Origin: Gammaproteobacteria bacterium
GTDB lineage: Bacteria > Pseudomonadota > Gammaproteobacteria > Steroidobacterales > Steroidobacteraceae
Direction: 5' to 3'
DNA length: 21,370 nucleotides
NCBI GenBank assembly: GCA_030830595.1
Contig: JAURMS010000060.1
Coordinates: forward strand, 1-21,370
The notes beneath the pieces were generated by a model, which was not told the origin of the DNA, did no database searches, and saw only the letters and a program-made list of their open reading frames with translations. Within the stretch, counting starts at the first letter, position 1. Every line of letters begins with the position of its first letter. Positions 1 to 8,068 of the stretch are shown here, piece after piece. The position numbers were made by a program, and so were the translations under genes.

Positions 1-35
1 ACATCGTGCGAGTTCGAGTCTCGCTCCCGGCACCA
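1..35 (+). tRNA. 3' end of a tRNA, probably tRNA-Leu (partial)
   Basis: The window opens inside a tRNA gene. Bases 8-12 (GCGAG) and 20-24 (CTCGC) form a perfect 5-bp T stem around the 7-base T loop TTCGAGT. Bases 25-31 are the 3' half of the acceptor stem (TCCCGGC), base 32 is the discriminator A, and CCA is encoded at 33-35. The 5' half, implied to start GCCGGGA, lies outside. Discriminator A, the implied acceptor sequence and the run before the T stem (resembling the end of a long variable arm) fit bacterial tRNA-Leu. The isotype is inferred because the anticodon is not visible. Confidence 0.85.
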
Positions 36-58
36 GTCTTATCGTTGATTGCAGGAAC

Positions 59-133
59 CCGTGCAGCGCTTACTGCATGGTTCGACAAACCCTACCGAGA
101 GAGCCGGGGTAACGACGGCCCAGTGGTTACCCC
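59..133. repeat. two consecutive inverted repeats between the tRNA and the convergent aminotransferase gene
   Basis: The 141-bp gap 36-176 holds no convincing gene. It contains two stem-loops. The first pairs 59-66 with 73-80 (8 bp including one G-U, 6-base loop). The second is a perfect 8-bp repeat, GGGGTAAC at 106-113 against GTTACCCC at 126-133, with a 12-base loop. Neither is followed by a T-run on either strand, so neither is a standard intrinsic terminator. They may aid 3' processing of the tRNA transcript or end transcription from the converging gene. Confidence 0.5.
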
Positions 134-176
134 CTGCACGCGCCTTCCACGTCGAATATGTTGAAAGCACTGCTTT

Positions 177-1481
177 TCAGCCCGTGACCCATGTGGCAAT
201 GCGTTCAATCGCCTCTACGGTATCCGGACAGTACCGACGAACGAATGCCTCATCGATTGTCTCGCCTGCTTCTGCGGCAGCCAGCGCGCTGGCACCGTCG
301 AAGTTCACATAGGAGAGTCTAAGGGTCAACTCACTGCTGGGGCGCCCGAAGACCGAGCCGGGCAGGGTGGCTACACCGGTGTCCTGCAGCAGTTGCTCCG
401 CGAGGGTCGAGGAGTCGACCACTCCGCGTCCGCCAAGCCTTTCGGCGGCGGCCCCGAACTCCGGGAACAGGTAGAACCCGCCATCAACCCTCGGCAGACT
501 GCAGCCTGCCTGGCGGAGGGTGGTGGCACCCAGCCTGCCCAGGACCCCCAGTATTGAGCGGCATAGATGGAGATAGCGCTCGATCCCGGGTCCACCGCGA
601 AAGGCCTCGATCGCAGCGAATTGCACAGGTGCGCTGACCGATGTGTAGGTTTCGCTGGCGATGGCGGCCATCGCTGCGCACAGCCACTCCAGTTCCTCCG
701 GAAATGAAAACACCCCCAAACGCCAGCCGCCGGCGCCGCACCACTTGCTGAGCCCGGTAGAGACGACCGTGCCCTCAGGGTAGTGGTGGGAGATGCTGGC
801 CGAGGGTCCCTCGTGGTGCAGGTCGGCATAAATCTCGTCCGAGATCACCAGTAACTGGTGGCGGCGTGCGACCGCAGCGAGGGCGGCCAGCTCCGCATCG
901 CTGAAGCTGCTGCCAGTGGGGTTGTTGGGGGAGTTGAGTATCAGGAGCCTCGGCAAACCCGGACTGGATGCGCAGTGCTGCTCCAGGGTCTCCGGTAGCA
1001 GCTTCCAGCCGTCCTTTAAGGTTGTGGGCAACCAGGTCACCCGGCGACCGATGATCCGGGCCTGCGGGGCATAGGAAACCCAGGAGGGGCTGGGTACAAG
1101 CAACTCGCCGGCGTAGGCGAGCTGGGTGATGAAGATGAGTTCCTTCGAACCCGGGCCGACCAAAACCTGCCGCCGGGCGCGCTGGATTCCATGCCGCCGC
1201 TGCAGGAACTCCGCGACCGCCTCCCGCAGGGGGCGCAGGCCACGAACCGGCAGGTAGTCCTTTTCGTGCGCAGAACGCCGCAGCGCCTCCACCACCGACG
1301 CTGGCACCGGAAAGGGTGACTGGCCGAGGCCCAGCTTGAAAATCCTCTGACCCTGAGCGAGCAGCTCGTCGCTGAGATCATTGATGGCCAGCGTCGCCGA
1401 GGGTGGCAGACCCATGACATTCGGGTTCAGGTTGGGCGCTGTCAGTGGCGCTGGCTTAGAATGGGGAATGAACGGTTTCAC
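177..1481 (-). CDS. pyridoxal-phosphate-dependent aminotransferase (class I/II fold)
   Basis: This is a cytosolic fold-type I aminotransferase of the aspartate-aminotransferase superfamily. Visible motifs (numbering from the longest open start at 1502) are the substrate-side LGLGQSPFPVP near 58-67, SPNNPTG at 191-197 with the Asn that contacts PLP, SDEIYADL at 221-228 with the PLP-phenol Asp/Tyr pair, STGLSKW with the Schiff-base Lys at 253, the Arg in GGWRLG, and a C-terminal LRLSYV holding the probable carboxylate-binding Arg. Length is normal. I chose the GTG start at 1481 because AAGGAT (1488-1493) lies 6 bases upstream. A TTG at 1502 would overlap the divergent gene, and an ATG at 1415 would remove residues common in relatives. 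Substrate specificity cannot be told from sequence alone. It is transcribed away from its right neighbour. Confidence 0.88.
   Translation of the reverse strand: MKPFIPHSKPAPLTAPNLNPNVMGLPPSATLAINDLSDELLAQGQRIFKLGLGQSPFPVPASVVEALRRSAHEKDYLPVRGLRPLREAVAEFLQRRHGIQRARRQVLVGPGSKELIFITQLAYAGELLVPSPSWVSYAPQARIIGRRVTWLPTTLKDGWKLLPETLEQHCASSPGLPRLLILNSPNNPTGSSFSDAELAALAAVARRHQLLVISDEIYADLHHEGPSASISHHYPEGTVVSTGLSKWCGAGGWRLGVFSFPEELEWLCAAMAAIASETYTSVSAPVQFAAIEAFRGGPGIERYLHLCRSILGVLGRLGATTLRQAGCSLPRVDGGFYLFPEFGAAAERLGGRGVVDSSTLAEQLLQDTGVATLPGSVFGRPSSELTLRLSYVNFDGASALAAAEAGETIDEAFVRRYCPDTVEAIERIATWVTG
1432..1462 (+). promoter_or_regulatory. candidate promoter for the Na/Pi-cotransporter-like gene
   Basis: TAGAAT at 1457-1462 matches the sigma-70 -10 consensus in 5 of 6 bases. 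A poor -35 (TTGGGC, 1432-1437) sits 19 bp upstream, which is longer than ideal. The predicted start of transcription near 1469 would give a leader of about 33 bases before the ATG at 1502. The site lies inside the 5' end of the divergent aminotransferase gene. Confidence 0.25.
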
Positions 1482-1487
1482 GCCGGC

Positions 1488-1493
1488 ATCCTT
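1488..1493 (-). promoter_or_regulatory. ribosome binding site that decides the aminotransferase start
   Basis: On the minus strand AAGGAT lies 6 bases before the GTG at 1481-1479. The alternative TTG at 1502 and ATG at 1415 have weaker or no Shine-Dalgarno sequence. Confidence 0.45.
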
Positions 1494-1501
1494 GTGATCC
1501 A

Positions 1502-3160
1502 ATGAATCCCGAGTCTAGCGTCACTCTCGCACAGTTGGCGGCCTATCTCCTGGCAGGGCTGGGCTTGTTTTTTGCCGGCATCCGACTGCTGTCCGACAAC
1601 CTCAGGCGACTGGCGGATCACCGCTTGCACACGCTGATTACTTCGGTCACTGCCAGCGGCCGTGGTGCGGCTACTTTCGGCTTTGTGGGCGGGGCAGTCA
1701 TGCAGAGCATGAACGCCATGGTTTTCGTGCTGATCTCGCTGGTGAAGGCCGGGATCATGGACGTCAGGCGGGCTCACCCGGTCATCAACTTTGCCAACCT
1801 CGGCTCCTCCGTGCTGGTGGTGTTGGCCGCCTTCAAGCCGAAGCTGCTCATCCTGGTCCTGGTGGGCGTGGCTGGGTTGCTTTTTTATTCCGACCGGGAG
1901 CGGCCTGCCAGCACCCAGGACCTGATTCGAGCAGTGCTCGGCATCAGCTTGTTGTTTCTTGGCCTGACCTTCATCAAGGATCTTGGTGACATGGCGGGTG
2001 CACTGCCCTGGGTCCAGACCTTATTCTCCGGCACCGCAAGGTCGGTTGGCCTTGCCTTTGTCGCTGGTGTGGGGGTGGCGTTCCTGGTGCATTCCGCATC
2101 GAGCGTCACGATCGTCACCATGGCCCTGGCATCCAGCGGCGTGGTGGATGTTCAGCACGCCATGTTCATCGTCTTCGGGGCTGCGCTTGGGGCTGCCCTC
2201 AGCACGCGAATGCTGGGGGCCGGTCACCGTGGGTACGCCCAACAGTTGATCCTCTACCAATTCACTCTGAAGACGCTCGGGCTCGTCCTCATGCTGCCCT
2301 TGGCCCTGCTGGAGTTTGTAGGGGGCATCCCCCTGCTGGCTGCAGGCGTCGAGGCGCTGCCTACCAGCATCGCCCTGAATATTGCCCTGATCTACCTGGC
2401 CTACCAGTTGGCTTGCGACCTGGTCATGCATCCGCTCCATCATCGCGTCGCCGATTTCATCGAGTCCCGGGCGCCGCAGACGGTGGAAGAGGAGCTTGGC
2501 AAGCTGCGCTACCTCTATCCAGGTGCCGAAAAGTATCCCGGCACTGCGTTGGCCCTGGTGGAGCAGGAACAGCTGCGGGTAATCGAATTGCTGCCGAGTT
2601 ACCTCGACGGCGTGCGTGCAGAGACGGTGATGGAGGGGCCAGCTCATGAAAGGGTTTCACTCCATCGTGGCTGCTCCCAGGTGGTGCTGTCCTGTGGCCG
2701 CTTCCTCGAGGGCATGCTGTCTGCGTCACCCGGAGAAGAGGTCCTGGAACGGACCCTGGTGTTGCAGAACAGAAACCAGCTACTGGCAGGACTGCAGGAC
2801 TCTCTGAATGAGCTGGTAGTAGAGGCGGGCAATATCACCACCAAGGGAGCAGAGGCCGGCGAGGCTGGAGTGCTGCTGGACGGGATGCTTGAGTCGTTGC
2901 ACGTGTTGCTGTTGACCCTCCACGACGCCGCCCGGGGCAGCAACGAAGATGACCTGGTCGTGCTGCAAGCGCTCACCGGTGATCGTTCGGAGTTGATGCA
3001 CTCCATCCGGAGTCGCCTCCTGGCGGGTAGCGCCATGGACTCGACCGTGCGCGAGTCGCTCCTGAGTGCCATCAGTCTGTTCGAACGATTAGTATGGATC
3101 CTCAGGCGCTACGCCCTGCTGCTTAAGCCGTCACTCGAACTACCTGGTGAGGAAAACTGA
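1502..3160 (+). CDS. Na/Pi-cotransporter-family membrane protein with C-terminal PhoU-like domain
   Basis: A 552-residue inner-membrane protein. The N-terminal two thirds hold about eight hydrophobic segments arranged as two inverted repeats, as in the NptA/YjbB-type Na+/phosphate cotransporters. Residues from about 330 to the end are soluble, leucine-rich helices like a PhoU domain. The family signature QSSSAT is altered in both repeats: QSMNAM at 68-73 and HSASSVT at 197-203. The second GxNxGTT-like motif is also altered (GAALGAAL near 227-234), while the first keeps an Asn (FANLGSS, 97-103). Fold membership is clear, but phosphate transport is doubtful. The ATG at 1502 has no clear Shine-Dalgarno sequence. 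The PDZ gene follows after one base, which suggests co-transcription. Confidence 0.8.
   Translation: MNPESSVTLAQLAAYLLAGLGLFFAGIRLLSDNLRRLADHRLHTLITSVTASGRGAATFGFVGGAVMQSMNAMVFVLISLVKAGIMDVRRAHPVINFANLGSSVLVVLAAFKPKLLILVLVGVAGLLFYSDRERPASTQDLIRAVLGISLLFLGLTFIKDLGDMAGALPWVQTLFSGTARSVGLAFVAGVGVAFLVHSASSVTIVTMALASSGVVDVQHAMFIVFGAALGAALSTRMLGAGHRGYAQQLILYQFTLKTLGLVLMLPLALLEFVGGIPLLAAGVEALPTSIALNIALIYLAYQLACDLVMHPLHHRVADFIESRAPQTVEEELGKLRYLYPGAEKYPGTALALVEQEQLRVIELLPSYLDGVRAETVMEGPAHERVSLHRGCSQVVLSCGRFLEGMLSASPGEEVLERTLVLQNRNQLLAGLQDSLNELVVEAGNITTKGAEAGEAGVLLDGMLESLHVLLLTLHDAARGSNEDDLVVLQALTGDRSELMHSIRSRLLAGSAMDSTVRESLLSAISLFERLVWILRRYALLLKPSLELPGEEN
3149..3153 (+). promoter_or_regulatory. ribosome binding site of the PDZ protein gene
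   Basis: GAGGA lies 8 bases before the ATG at 3162 and inside the end of the upstream gene. It favours this ATG over a GTG at 3147, which would overlap the site itself. Confidence 0.55.
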
Positions 3161-3161
3161 C

Positions 3162-3704
3162 ATGAAGAGTCGCTATTCGATCCTCTCAATGGCGTGCTTA
3201 CTGACTTGCCCAATGCTCATGGCCGACAGGGCGGCGCTGGCGGAGGGCCTGCCAGCGGCACCGGTGGAGGAGGTGAGGGAAATCAGACGGGTGCTGATTG
3301 GCGGGCCTGGCGACGCGGCCGGCGCTGAAAGGGAGATGCAGGTCAGAATGATCGGATCACCGCCGGGACTGGCCTTTTCAGGTGCGGGCGGCGAGCTGAG
3401 GTTGGCTGCGATGAATGCCGATCTAGGCCGCTATTTTGGTACCGAGGAGGGGGTGCTGCTGCTGGAAACTCCCGAGACGGGTACACAACCGGGACTCCTG
3501 GCCGGTGATGTCATTGTTGAGATTGGGGGGCGGCGTCCCGAGACACCCGACCATGCGCTGCGCATCATCCACTCCTACCAGCCCGGTGAGCGGATCGAAC
3601 TAAAGGTCGTGCGAGAGGGCACAAGTCGGGTCGTAGGCTATGCACGAACGGAAGGGGAGGCCATGCGCTGGTTGGGAATTCCCGCGCCGCATGCGCCGCG
3701 CTGA
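3162..3704 (+). CDS. small exported PDZ-domain protein
   Basis: A 180-residue protein with an N-terminal signal peptide: Lys/Arg at 2-4, a hydrophobic core near 6-20 and a likely cleavage site after ALA near residue 27. A Cys at 16 follows LLT, which is a poor lipobox, so a soluble periplasmic form is more likely. Residues about 82-162 form a PDZ-like domain. YFGTEEGVLLLE and the loop GLLAGDVIVEIGGRRP resemble the peptide-binding PDZ domains of DegP/DegQ, but no protease domain is attached. The start is the ATG at 3162, one base after the transporter stop. The 3' end overlaps queA by 14 bp. Function is unknown; a periplasmic adaptor or regulator of proteolysis is a guess from the domain. Confidence 0.8.
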   Translation: MKSRYSILSMACLLTCPMLMADRAALAEGLPAAPVEEVREIRRVLIGGPGDAAGAEREMQVRMIGSPPGLAFSGAGGELRLAAMNADLGRYFGTEEGVLLLETPETGTQPGLLAGDVIVEIGGRRPETPDHALRIIHSYQPGERIELKVVREGTSRVVGYARTEGEAMRWLGIPAPHAPR

Positions 3705-4719
3705 TTTCACCTATGAGTTACCTGAGGAACTGATCGCCCAGCAGCCGCTGCCGCGACGCGTAGCCAGCCGCCTGCTGAGTCTCCGGGGTGACACTGGTGA
3801 ATTGACGGACCTTCAGTTTGCGGACCTTCCGGGGCTGCTGCGCCCTGGCGACTTGCTGGTCCTTAACGACACCCGGGTAGTGCCGGCAAGGTTGTCGGCC
3901 CGCAAACCGACCGGCGGGGCTGTTGAGATCATGCTCGAGAGGGTCCTCTCGACAGCCCGCTGCAGGGTCCTGGCGCGGCCCGGCAAGGGACTCCGCACGG
4001 GACTGGTGCTCGATCTGGCTGGCGGCGCCCGCGCCACGGTGCTCGGCCGGGTGGGCGACCTGTTTGACCTGGACTTCGACGCGCCGGTGGACGAAGTCTT
4101 CGAGGCCCATGGCGCGATGCCGTTGCCCCCCTACATCCGACGGCAGGCCGAGGGCGAGGACGCGGAGCGCTACCAGACCGTCTACGCCCGCCACGCCGGA
4201 GCGGTGGCCGCTCCCACGGCCGGGCTGCATTTCGACGAGGCGATGCTTGGGGGCCTGCAGCAGCAGGGCGTGGCGCTCGCCTTCCTGACCTTGCACGTTG
4301 GTGCAGGCACCTTCCAGCCGTTGAGGACCGACGATGTTCGTGACCACCGTATGCACGCGGAACGGCTTCAGGTCGGGCCTGAACTGGTCGCCGCAGTGGA
4401 GGCCTGCCGTGCCCGTGGCGGGCGGGTGGTAGCCGTGGGTACCACGGTCGTGCGTGGACTGGAAACGGCGGCACGCGATGGCGCCCTCGTGCCCTTCAGT
4501 GGTGAAAGCGCGCTGTACATCGTTCCTGGCTTCGAGTTCAGGGTGGTGGACGCCATGGTCACCAACTTCCACCTGCCGGAGTCGACCCTGCTGCTGCTGG
4601 TCTGCGCCTTTGCCGGCCGCGAGCAGGTGCTCACCGCCTACCGCCATGCCGTGAAGTCGGCCTACCGCTTCTTCAGTTATGGTGATGCCATGTTCATGAC
4701 CCGCCGGGCAGCGCCGTGA
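3691..4719 (+). CDS. queA: S-adenosylmethionine:tRNA ribosyltransferase-isomerase
   Basis: QueA moves the ribosyl part of SAM onto 7-aminomethyl-7-deazaguanine in tRNA to give epoxyqueuosine, the step after Tgt in queuosine synthesis, in the cytosol. The 342-residue protein starts with FTYELPEELIAQQPLPRR and carries VLNDTRVVPARL (57-68), PLPPYIRR, AAPTAGLHFDE (near 172-182), LHVGAGTFQPLR, TTVVRGLET, MVTNFHLPESTLLLLV and the C-terminal AYRFFSYGDAM, all typical of the family. The ATG at 3691 is preferred over an in-frame ATG at 3640 because the extra residues belong to the overlapping PDZ gene read in another frame. The gene overlaps tgt by 4 bases (GTGA), so the pair is probably translationally coupled. 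Confidence 0.97.
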   Translation: MRRADFTYELPEELIAQQPLPRRVASRLLSLRGDTGELTDLQFADLPGLLRPGDLLVLNDTRVVPARLSARKPTGGAVEIMLERVLSTARCRVLARPGKGLRTGLVLDLAGGARATVLGRVGDLFDLDFDAPVDEVFEAHGAMPLPPYIRRQAEGEDAERYQTVYARHAGAVAAPTAGLHFDEAMLGGLQQQGVALAFLTLHVGAGTFQPLRTDDVRDHRMHAERLQVGPELVAAVEACRARGGRVVAVGTTVVRGLETAARDGALVPFSGESALYIVPGFEFRVVDAMVTNFHLPESTLLLLVCAFAGREQVLTAYRHAVKSAYRFFSYGDAMFMTRRAAP

Positions 4720-5837
4720 AGTTCCAGCTGCTGGCCAGTGACGGTGCAGCCCGACGTGGCCGCCTTGCCCTGGCCCGAGGCAATATCGAGACCCCGGCGT
4801 TCATGCCGGTCGGCACCTACGGTACGGTCAAGGGCCTGACCCCCGAAGAGGTCGAGGGCACGGGCGCCGACATCCTGCTCGGCAACACCTTTCATCTGAT
4901 GCTCAGGCCGGGAACCGAGGTGGTCGCACAGCACGGGGGCTTGCACGCTTTCATGGGTTGGCACAAGCCCATCCTCACGGACTCGGGCGGCTTCCAGGTG
5001 TACAGCCTGGCCGAGTTGCGCAAGTTGTCGGAGGAGGGGGTCCGTTTCCGTTCTCCGGTGGACGGTGCCGAGGTGATGCTCACGCCTGAGCGTTCCATGG
5101 AAGTCCAGCGTGCGCTGGGATCGGACATTGCCATGGTGTTCGACGAGTGCACGCCCTACCCGGCTACTCGCGAGGAAGCGGATCGCTCCATGCGCCTGTC
5201 GCTGCGCTGGTCCGAACGCAGCCTGAGGGCGCATGAACAGTTACCGGGTGAGGGCGTCCTGTTCGGCATCGTCCAGGGCGGCATGTACGAGGATCTCCGT
5301 CGCGAGTCGCTCGAGGGACTGATGCGGCTGGGTTTCCCGGGCCTGGCCGTTGGCGGCCTGTCGGTCGGGGAGCCGGCGGCAGACCGCAACCGGGTGCTGG
5401 AAGGCCTGGTGCCGGGCATGCCCGCCGACCGACCGCGCTACCTCATGGGTGTCGGCCGCCCGGTGGATATCGTGGAGGCGGTGGCACGGGGCATCGACAT
5501 GTTCGATTGCGTCATTCCCACCCGCCATGCGCGTAACGGCCACCTGTTTACCGCCGAGGGGGTACTGAACATCAGAAACGCCCGCCACACCAGCGATACC
5601 AGGCCTGTGGAAGAGGGGTGTGACTGCTATACCTGCCGCCGGTTCAGCCGCGCCTACCTGCGCCATCTCGACAAGTGCGGGGAAATGCTGGGCCCGAGAC
5701 TCGCCACCCTGCACAACCTGCGTTACTACCAGCGCCTGATGGCCGCCATCCGTGAGGCTATCGAGGCGGGCAACTTCACCACCTGGCAGCGCGATTTTTG
5801 CACCAGCCCGCAGGCCTCCGGCGGGCCTGTGGCATAA
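4716..5837 (+). CDS. tgt: tRNA-guanine(34) transglycosylase
   Basis: Tgt swaps guanine-34 for preQ1 in tRNAs with a GUN anticodon, the committed step of queuosine modification. The 373-residue protein has the base-binding Asp89 in TDSGGFQVYSL, the catalytic nucleophile Asp264 in MFDCVIPTRHARNG, and a complete zinc site (Cys302, Cys304, Cys307 in CDCYTCRRF, and His333). Length and residue numbers agree with the E. coli enzyme. The start is a GTG overlapping the queA stop. Enzyme order in the operon is queA then tgt, followed by the Sec accessory genes, as in most gammaproteobacteria. Confidence 0.98.
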   Translation: MKFQLLASDGAARRGRLALARGNIETPAFMPVGTYGTVKGLTPEEVEGTGADILLGNTFHLMLRPGTEVVAQHGGLHAFMGWHKPILTDSGGFQVYSLAELRKLSEEGVRFRSPVDGAEVMLTPERSMEVQRALGSDIAMVFDECTPYPATREEADRSMRLSLRWSERSLRAHEQLPGEGVLFGIVQGGMYEDLRRESLEGLMRLGFPGLAVGGLSVGEPAADRNRVLEGLVPGMPADRPRYLMGVGRPVDIVEAVARGIDMFDCVIPTRHARNGHLFTAEGVLNIRNARHTSDTRPVEEGCDCYTCRRFSRAYLRHLDKCGEMLGPRLATLHNLRYYQRLMAAIREAIEAGNFTTWQRDFCTSPQASGGPVA

Positions 5838-5866
5838 TCTCGCGCTACCTTGTTTCGGAGAGCCTC

Positions 5867-6196
5867 ATGGACCTGTTCGTGACGCCCGCCCTGGCCCAGG
5901 ACGCCGCCCAGGCGCCCGGAGGCATGCTGGGCTCGTTCCTGCCGCTGATCCTCATCTTCGTGGTGTTCTACTTCCTGCTGATCCGGCCGCAAACCAAGCG
6001 TGCCAAGGAACACAAGGAAATGGTCTCCAAGCTGCAGACCGGCGATGAAATCGTCACCAACGGCGGTCTCCTCGGACGGATCACCGAAGTGGGCGAGAAC
6101 TTCATCACCCTCGAGGTTGCCAGCGGTGTTGCCATCAAGGTGCAGCGCTTCCAGGTGGCCCAGCTGATGCCCAAGGGAACCCTGAAAGGCGACTGA
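5867..6196 (+). CDS. yajC: preprotein translocase subunit YajC
   Basis: YajC is a small inner-membrane partner of SecD-SecF that joins the holotranslocon. The 109-residue protein has a short periplasmic N terminus, one membrane segment (about 21-39, ending FYFLLIRPQTKR) and a cytosolic domain with the family motif GDEIVTNGGLLGRI. The ATG at 5867 has GGAG at 5857-5860, 6 bases upstream. An upstream in-frame ATG at 5798 would start inside tgt and is not supported. The gap after tgt is 29 bp. secD follows after 15 bp. Confidence 0.96.
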   Translation: MDLFVTPALAQDAAQAPGGMLGSFLPLILIFVVFYFLLIRPQTKRAKEHKEMVSKLQTGDEIVTNGGLLGRITEVGENFITLEVASGVAIKVQRFQVAQLMPKGTLKGD

Positions 6197-6211
6197 TCGC
6201 CGGAGTCGACC

Positions 6212-8059
6212 ATGCACGCCTATCCCGCCTGGAAGAGCCTGACCGTCCTGGTCGTCCTGCTGCTGTCCGTGCTGTTTGCCTTGCCCAACGTGTTCGGCGA
6301 GGCGCCGGCGCTGCAGATGACCCGCAAGGACCGAGTGGCCATCGATGCAGCGGCAGTGGCTGAGGTGCGCGACCTGCTGCGCGCCGAGTCGGTGGCCTTC
6401 GATGAGGCCTTCCAGGATGAGGCGGGCCGCATGTGGGTCCGTTTCGACGACGTCGAGGAGCAGATGAGGGCTCGCGACCTGGTCAACCGGACCTTTGAGG
6501 GTCGCTATGCGGTGGCGACCACCTTTGCCACCCGGGCGCCGCGCTGGCTGACCGGATTGGGGCTTAAGCCCATGAGCCTGGGACTGGACCTGCGCGGAGG
6601 CATGTACCTCGTTTACGAAGTGGACGTCGAAGGCGCCATCGGCCAGTTGACCCAGGTCCTGGAGCGAGACCTGCGCAAGATCCTGCGTGAGGCGCGGATT
6701 TCCTACCTCGAGGTGGCGGGCGAGGGCCAGTCCGTCACCGCCCGTCTGAAGGATCCTGCCCAGCGGGCGGAGGCCAGGCGCTTGATCTCCGATTTCGATC
6801 CCAACCTCGAAGTCATCGACGGGCCGGGCGAAGCGGAGGTCGTGGCGCGACTCACCGAGGCGCAGGTCAAGCAGCGCCAGGATTTTGCGATCCAGCAGAA
6901 CATCACCGCCCTCAACAACCGCGTCAACGCCCTGGGAGTCGCCGAGCCGGTCATCCAGCGGCAGGGCCTCAACCGGATCGCCGTGCAATTGCCGGGTATC
7001 CAGGATGCGGCGGAGGTGGTGCGCATCCTTGGCAAGGTGGCGACCCTCGAGTTCCGGCTGGTGGACCAGGTCAACAGTCCGCTCGAGGCGCAGCGAACCG
7101 GTCGCGCTCCCCTCGGCACGCGCTTGTATGAGGACCGTAACGGCGGGCCGGTGCTTCTCAAGCGCGAGGTCATCGCCACCGGCGAGCAGTTGATTGACGC
7201 CACCACCTCGCTCGCCCAGGGCGAACCGGCGGTCGACGTGGTCCTTGACGGCCGTGGGGGCGAGGAAATGTTGCGGGCGACCCGCGAGAACCTTGGCAAG
7301 CCCATGGCGGTGGTGTTCATCGAGCGTGAGCGGGAACTGGTCGAGCGGGATGGACGCAAGGTGGTCTTGGACCGGTCTACCGAGGAAGTCATCAGCGTGG
7401 CCACCATCCGTGGCATCTTCTCCAACCGCTTCCAGATCACCGGGCTGACGGTAGGGGAAGGCCAGGAGCTGGCCAAGCTCTTGCGTGCCGGTGCGCTGGC
7501 GGCCCCCCTCTACATCGTCGAGCAGCGCCTGATCGGGCCTAGCCTGGGTCGGGACAACATCGAGAGAGGATTCATGGCGCTGGTGATCGGCATGGCGGTC
7601 ACGTTCCTGTTCATGATCATCTATTACCGGGTCTTCGGCTTGATCGCCGACGTGGTGCTGCTGTGCAACGTCATCATGATCACCGCGCTCCTGTCGCTGT
7701 TCGGCGCCGCGCTGACCCTGCCGGGCATCGCGGGCATCGTGCTGACGGTGGGCATGGCGGTGGACGCCAATATCCTCATCTATGAGCGCATCCGCGAGGA
7801 ACTGCGCAATGGCACGTCGCCCTCGGCGGCCATCCAGGGTGGCTTCCAGCACGCGCTGTCTGCCATCGTGGATGCCAACCTGACCACGCTCATTGCCGCT
7901 GTGATGCTGTTCGCTTTCGGCACGGGACCGATCCGCGGCTTTGCCGTGGTGCTGTTCCTCGGCATCCTCACCTCGCTGTTCACCGCGCTGATGGGTGGCA
8001 GGGCGCTGGTCCACCTGGCGTACGGTCGGCGCCGCCGCATCGAGCAGTTGGCCATCTGA
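6212..8059 (+). CDS. secD: protein translocase subunit SecD
   Basis: SecD and SecF use the proton gradient to pull secreted proteins through SecYEG from the periplasmic side. This protein has 615 residues, the same length as E. coli SecD. A membrane segment near 9-25 is followed by LGLDLRGGMYLVYEVD, a large periplasmic domain with VNALGVAEPVIQRQG and VQLPGIQD, then five membrane segments in the C-terminal third. The conserved VDANILIYERIREEL around residue 518 includes the Asp and Arg implicated in proton movement. GGAG at 6202-6205 supports the ATG at 6212. Confidence 0.98.
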   Translation: MHAYPAWKSLTVLVVLLLSVLFALPNVFGEAPALQMTRKDRVAIDAAAVAEVRDLLRAESVAFDEAFQDEAGRMWVRFDDVEEQMRARDLVNRTFEGRYAVATTFATRAPRWLTGLGLKPMSLGLDLRGGMYLVYEVDVEGAIGQLTQVLERDLRKILREARISYLEVAGEGQSVTARLKDPAQRAEARRLISDFDPNLEVIDGPGEAEVVARLTEAQVKQRQDFAIQQNITALNNRVNALGVAEPVIQRQGLNRIAVQLPGIQDAAEVVRILGKVATLEFRLVDQVNSPLEAQRTGRAPLGTRLYEDRNGGPVLLKREVIATGEQLIDATTSLAQGEPAVDVVLDGRGGEEMLRATRENLGKPMAVVFIERERELVERDGRKVVLDRSTEEVISVATIRGIFSNRFQITGLTVGEGQELAKLLRAGALAAPLYIVEQRLIGPSLGRDNIERGFMALVIGMAVTFLFMIIYYRVFGLIADVVLLCNVIMITALLSLFGAALTLPGIAGIVLTVGMAVDANILIYERIREELRNGTSPSAAIQGGFQHALSAIVDANLTTLIAAVMLFAFGTGPIRGFAVVLFLGILTSLFTALMGGRALVHLAYGRRRRIEQLAI

Positions 8060-8068
8060 GGGGTAATC

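Noticed and set aside
1..35. tRNA 3' end as an attachment site for a mobile element
   Set aside because: No integrase, no second copy of the tRNA 3' end and no foreign-looking genes are seen in the window.
49..312. An 87-codon plus-strand open frame over the tRNA-aminotransferase gap
   Set aside because: It covers the two inverted repeats and the antisense 3' end of the aminotransferase gene, has no ribosome binding site and no recognisable motif.
2021..2647. A 208-codon minus-strand open frame inside the transporter-like gene
   Set aside because: The plus frame encodes consistent membrane segments. The antisense product is Gln/His/Arg-rich and unlike a real protein.
5811..5838. Hairpin CAGGCC/GGCCTG at the end of tgt, and a CATAAT -10-like hexamer before yajC
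   Set aside because: The hairpin lies in coding sequence and has no T-run. CATAAT overlaps the tgt stop and lacks a -35 at usable spacing, so neither a terminator nor a promoter is supported.
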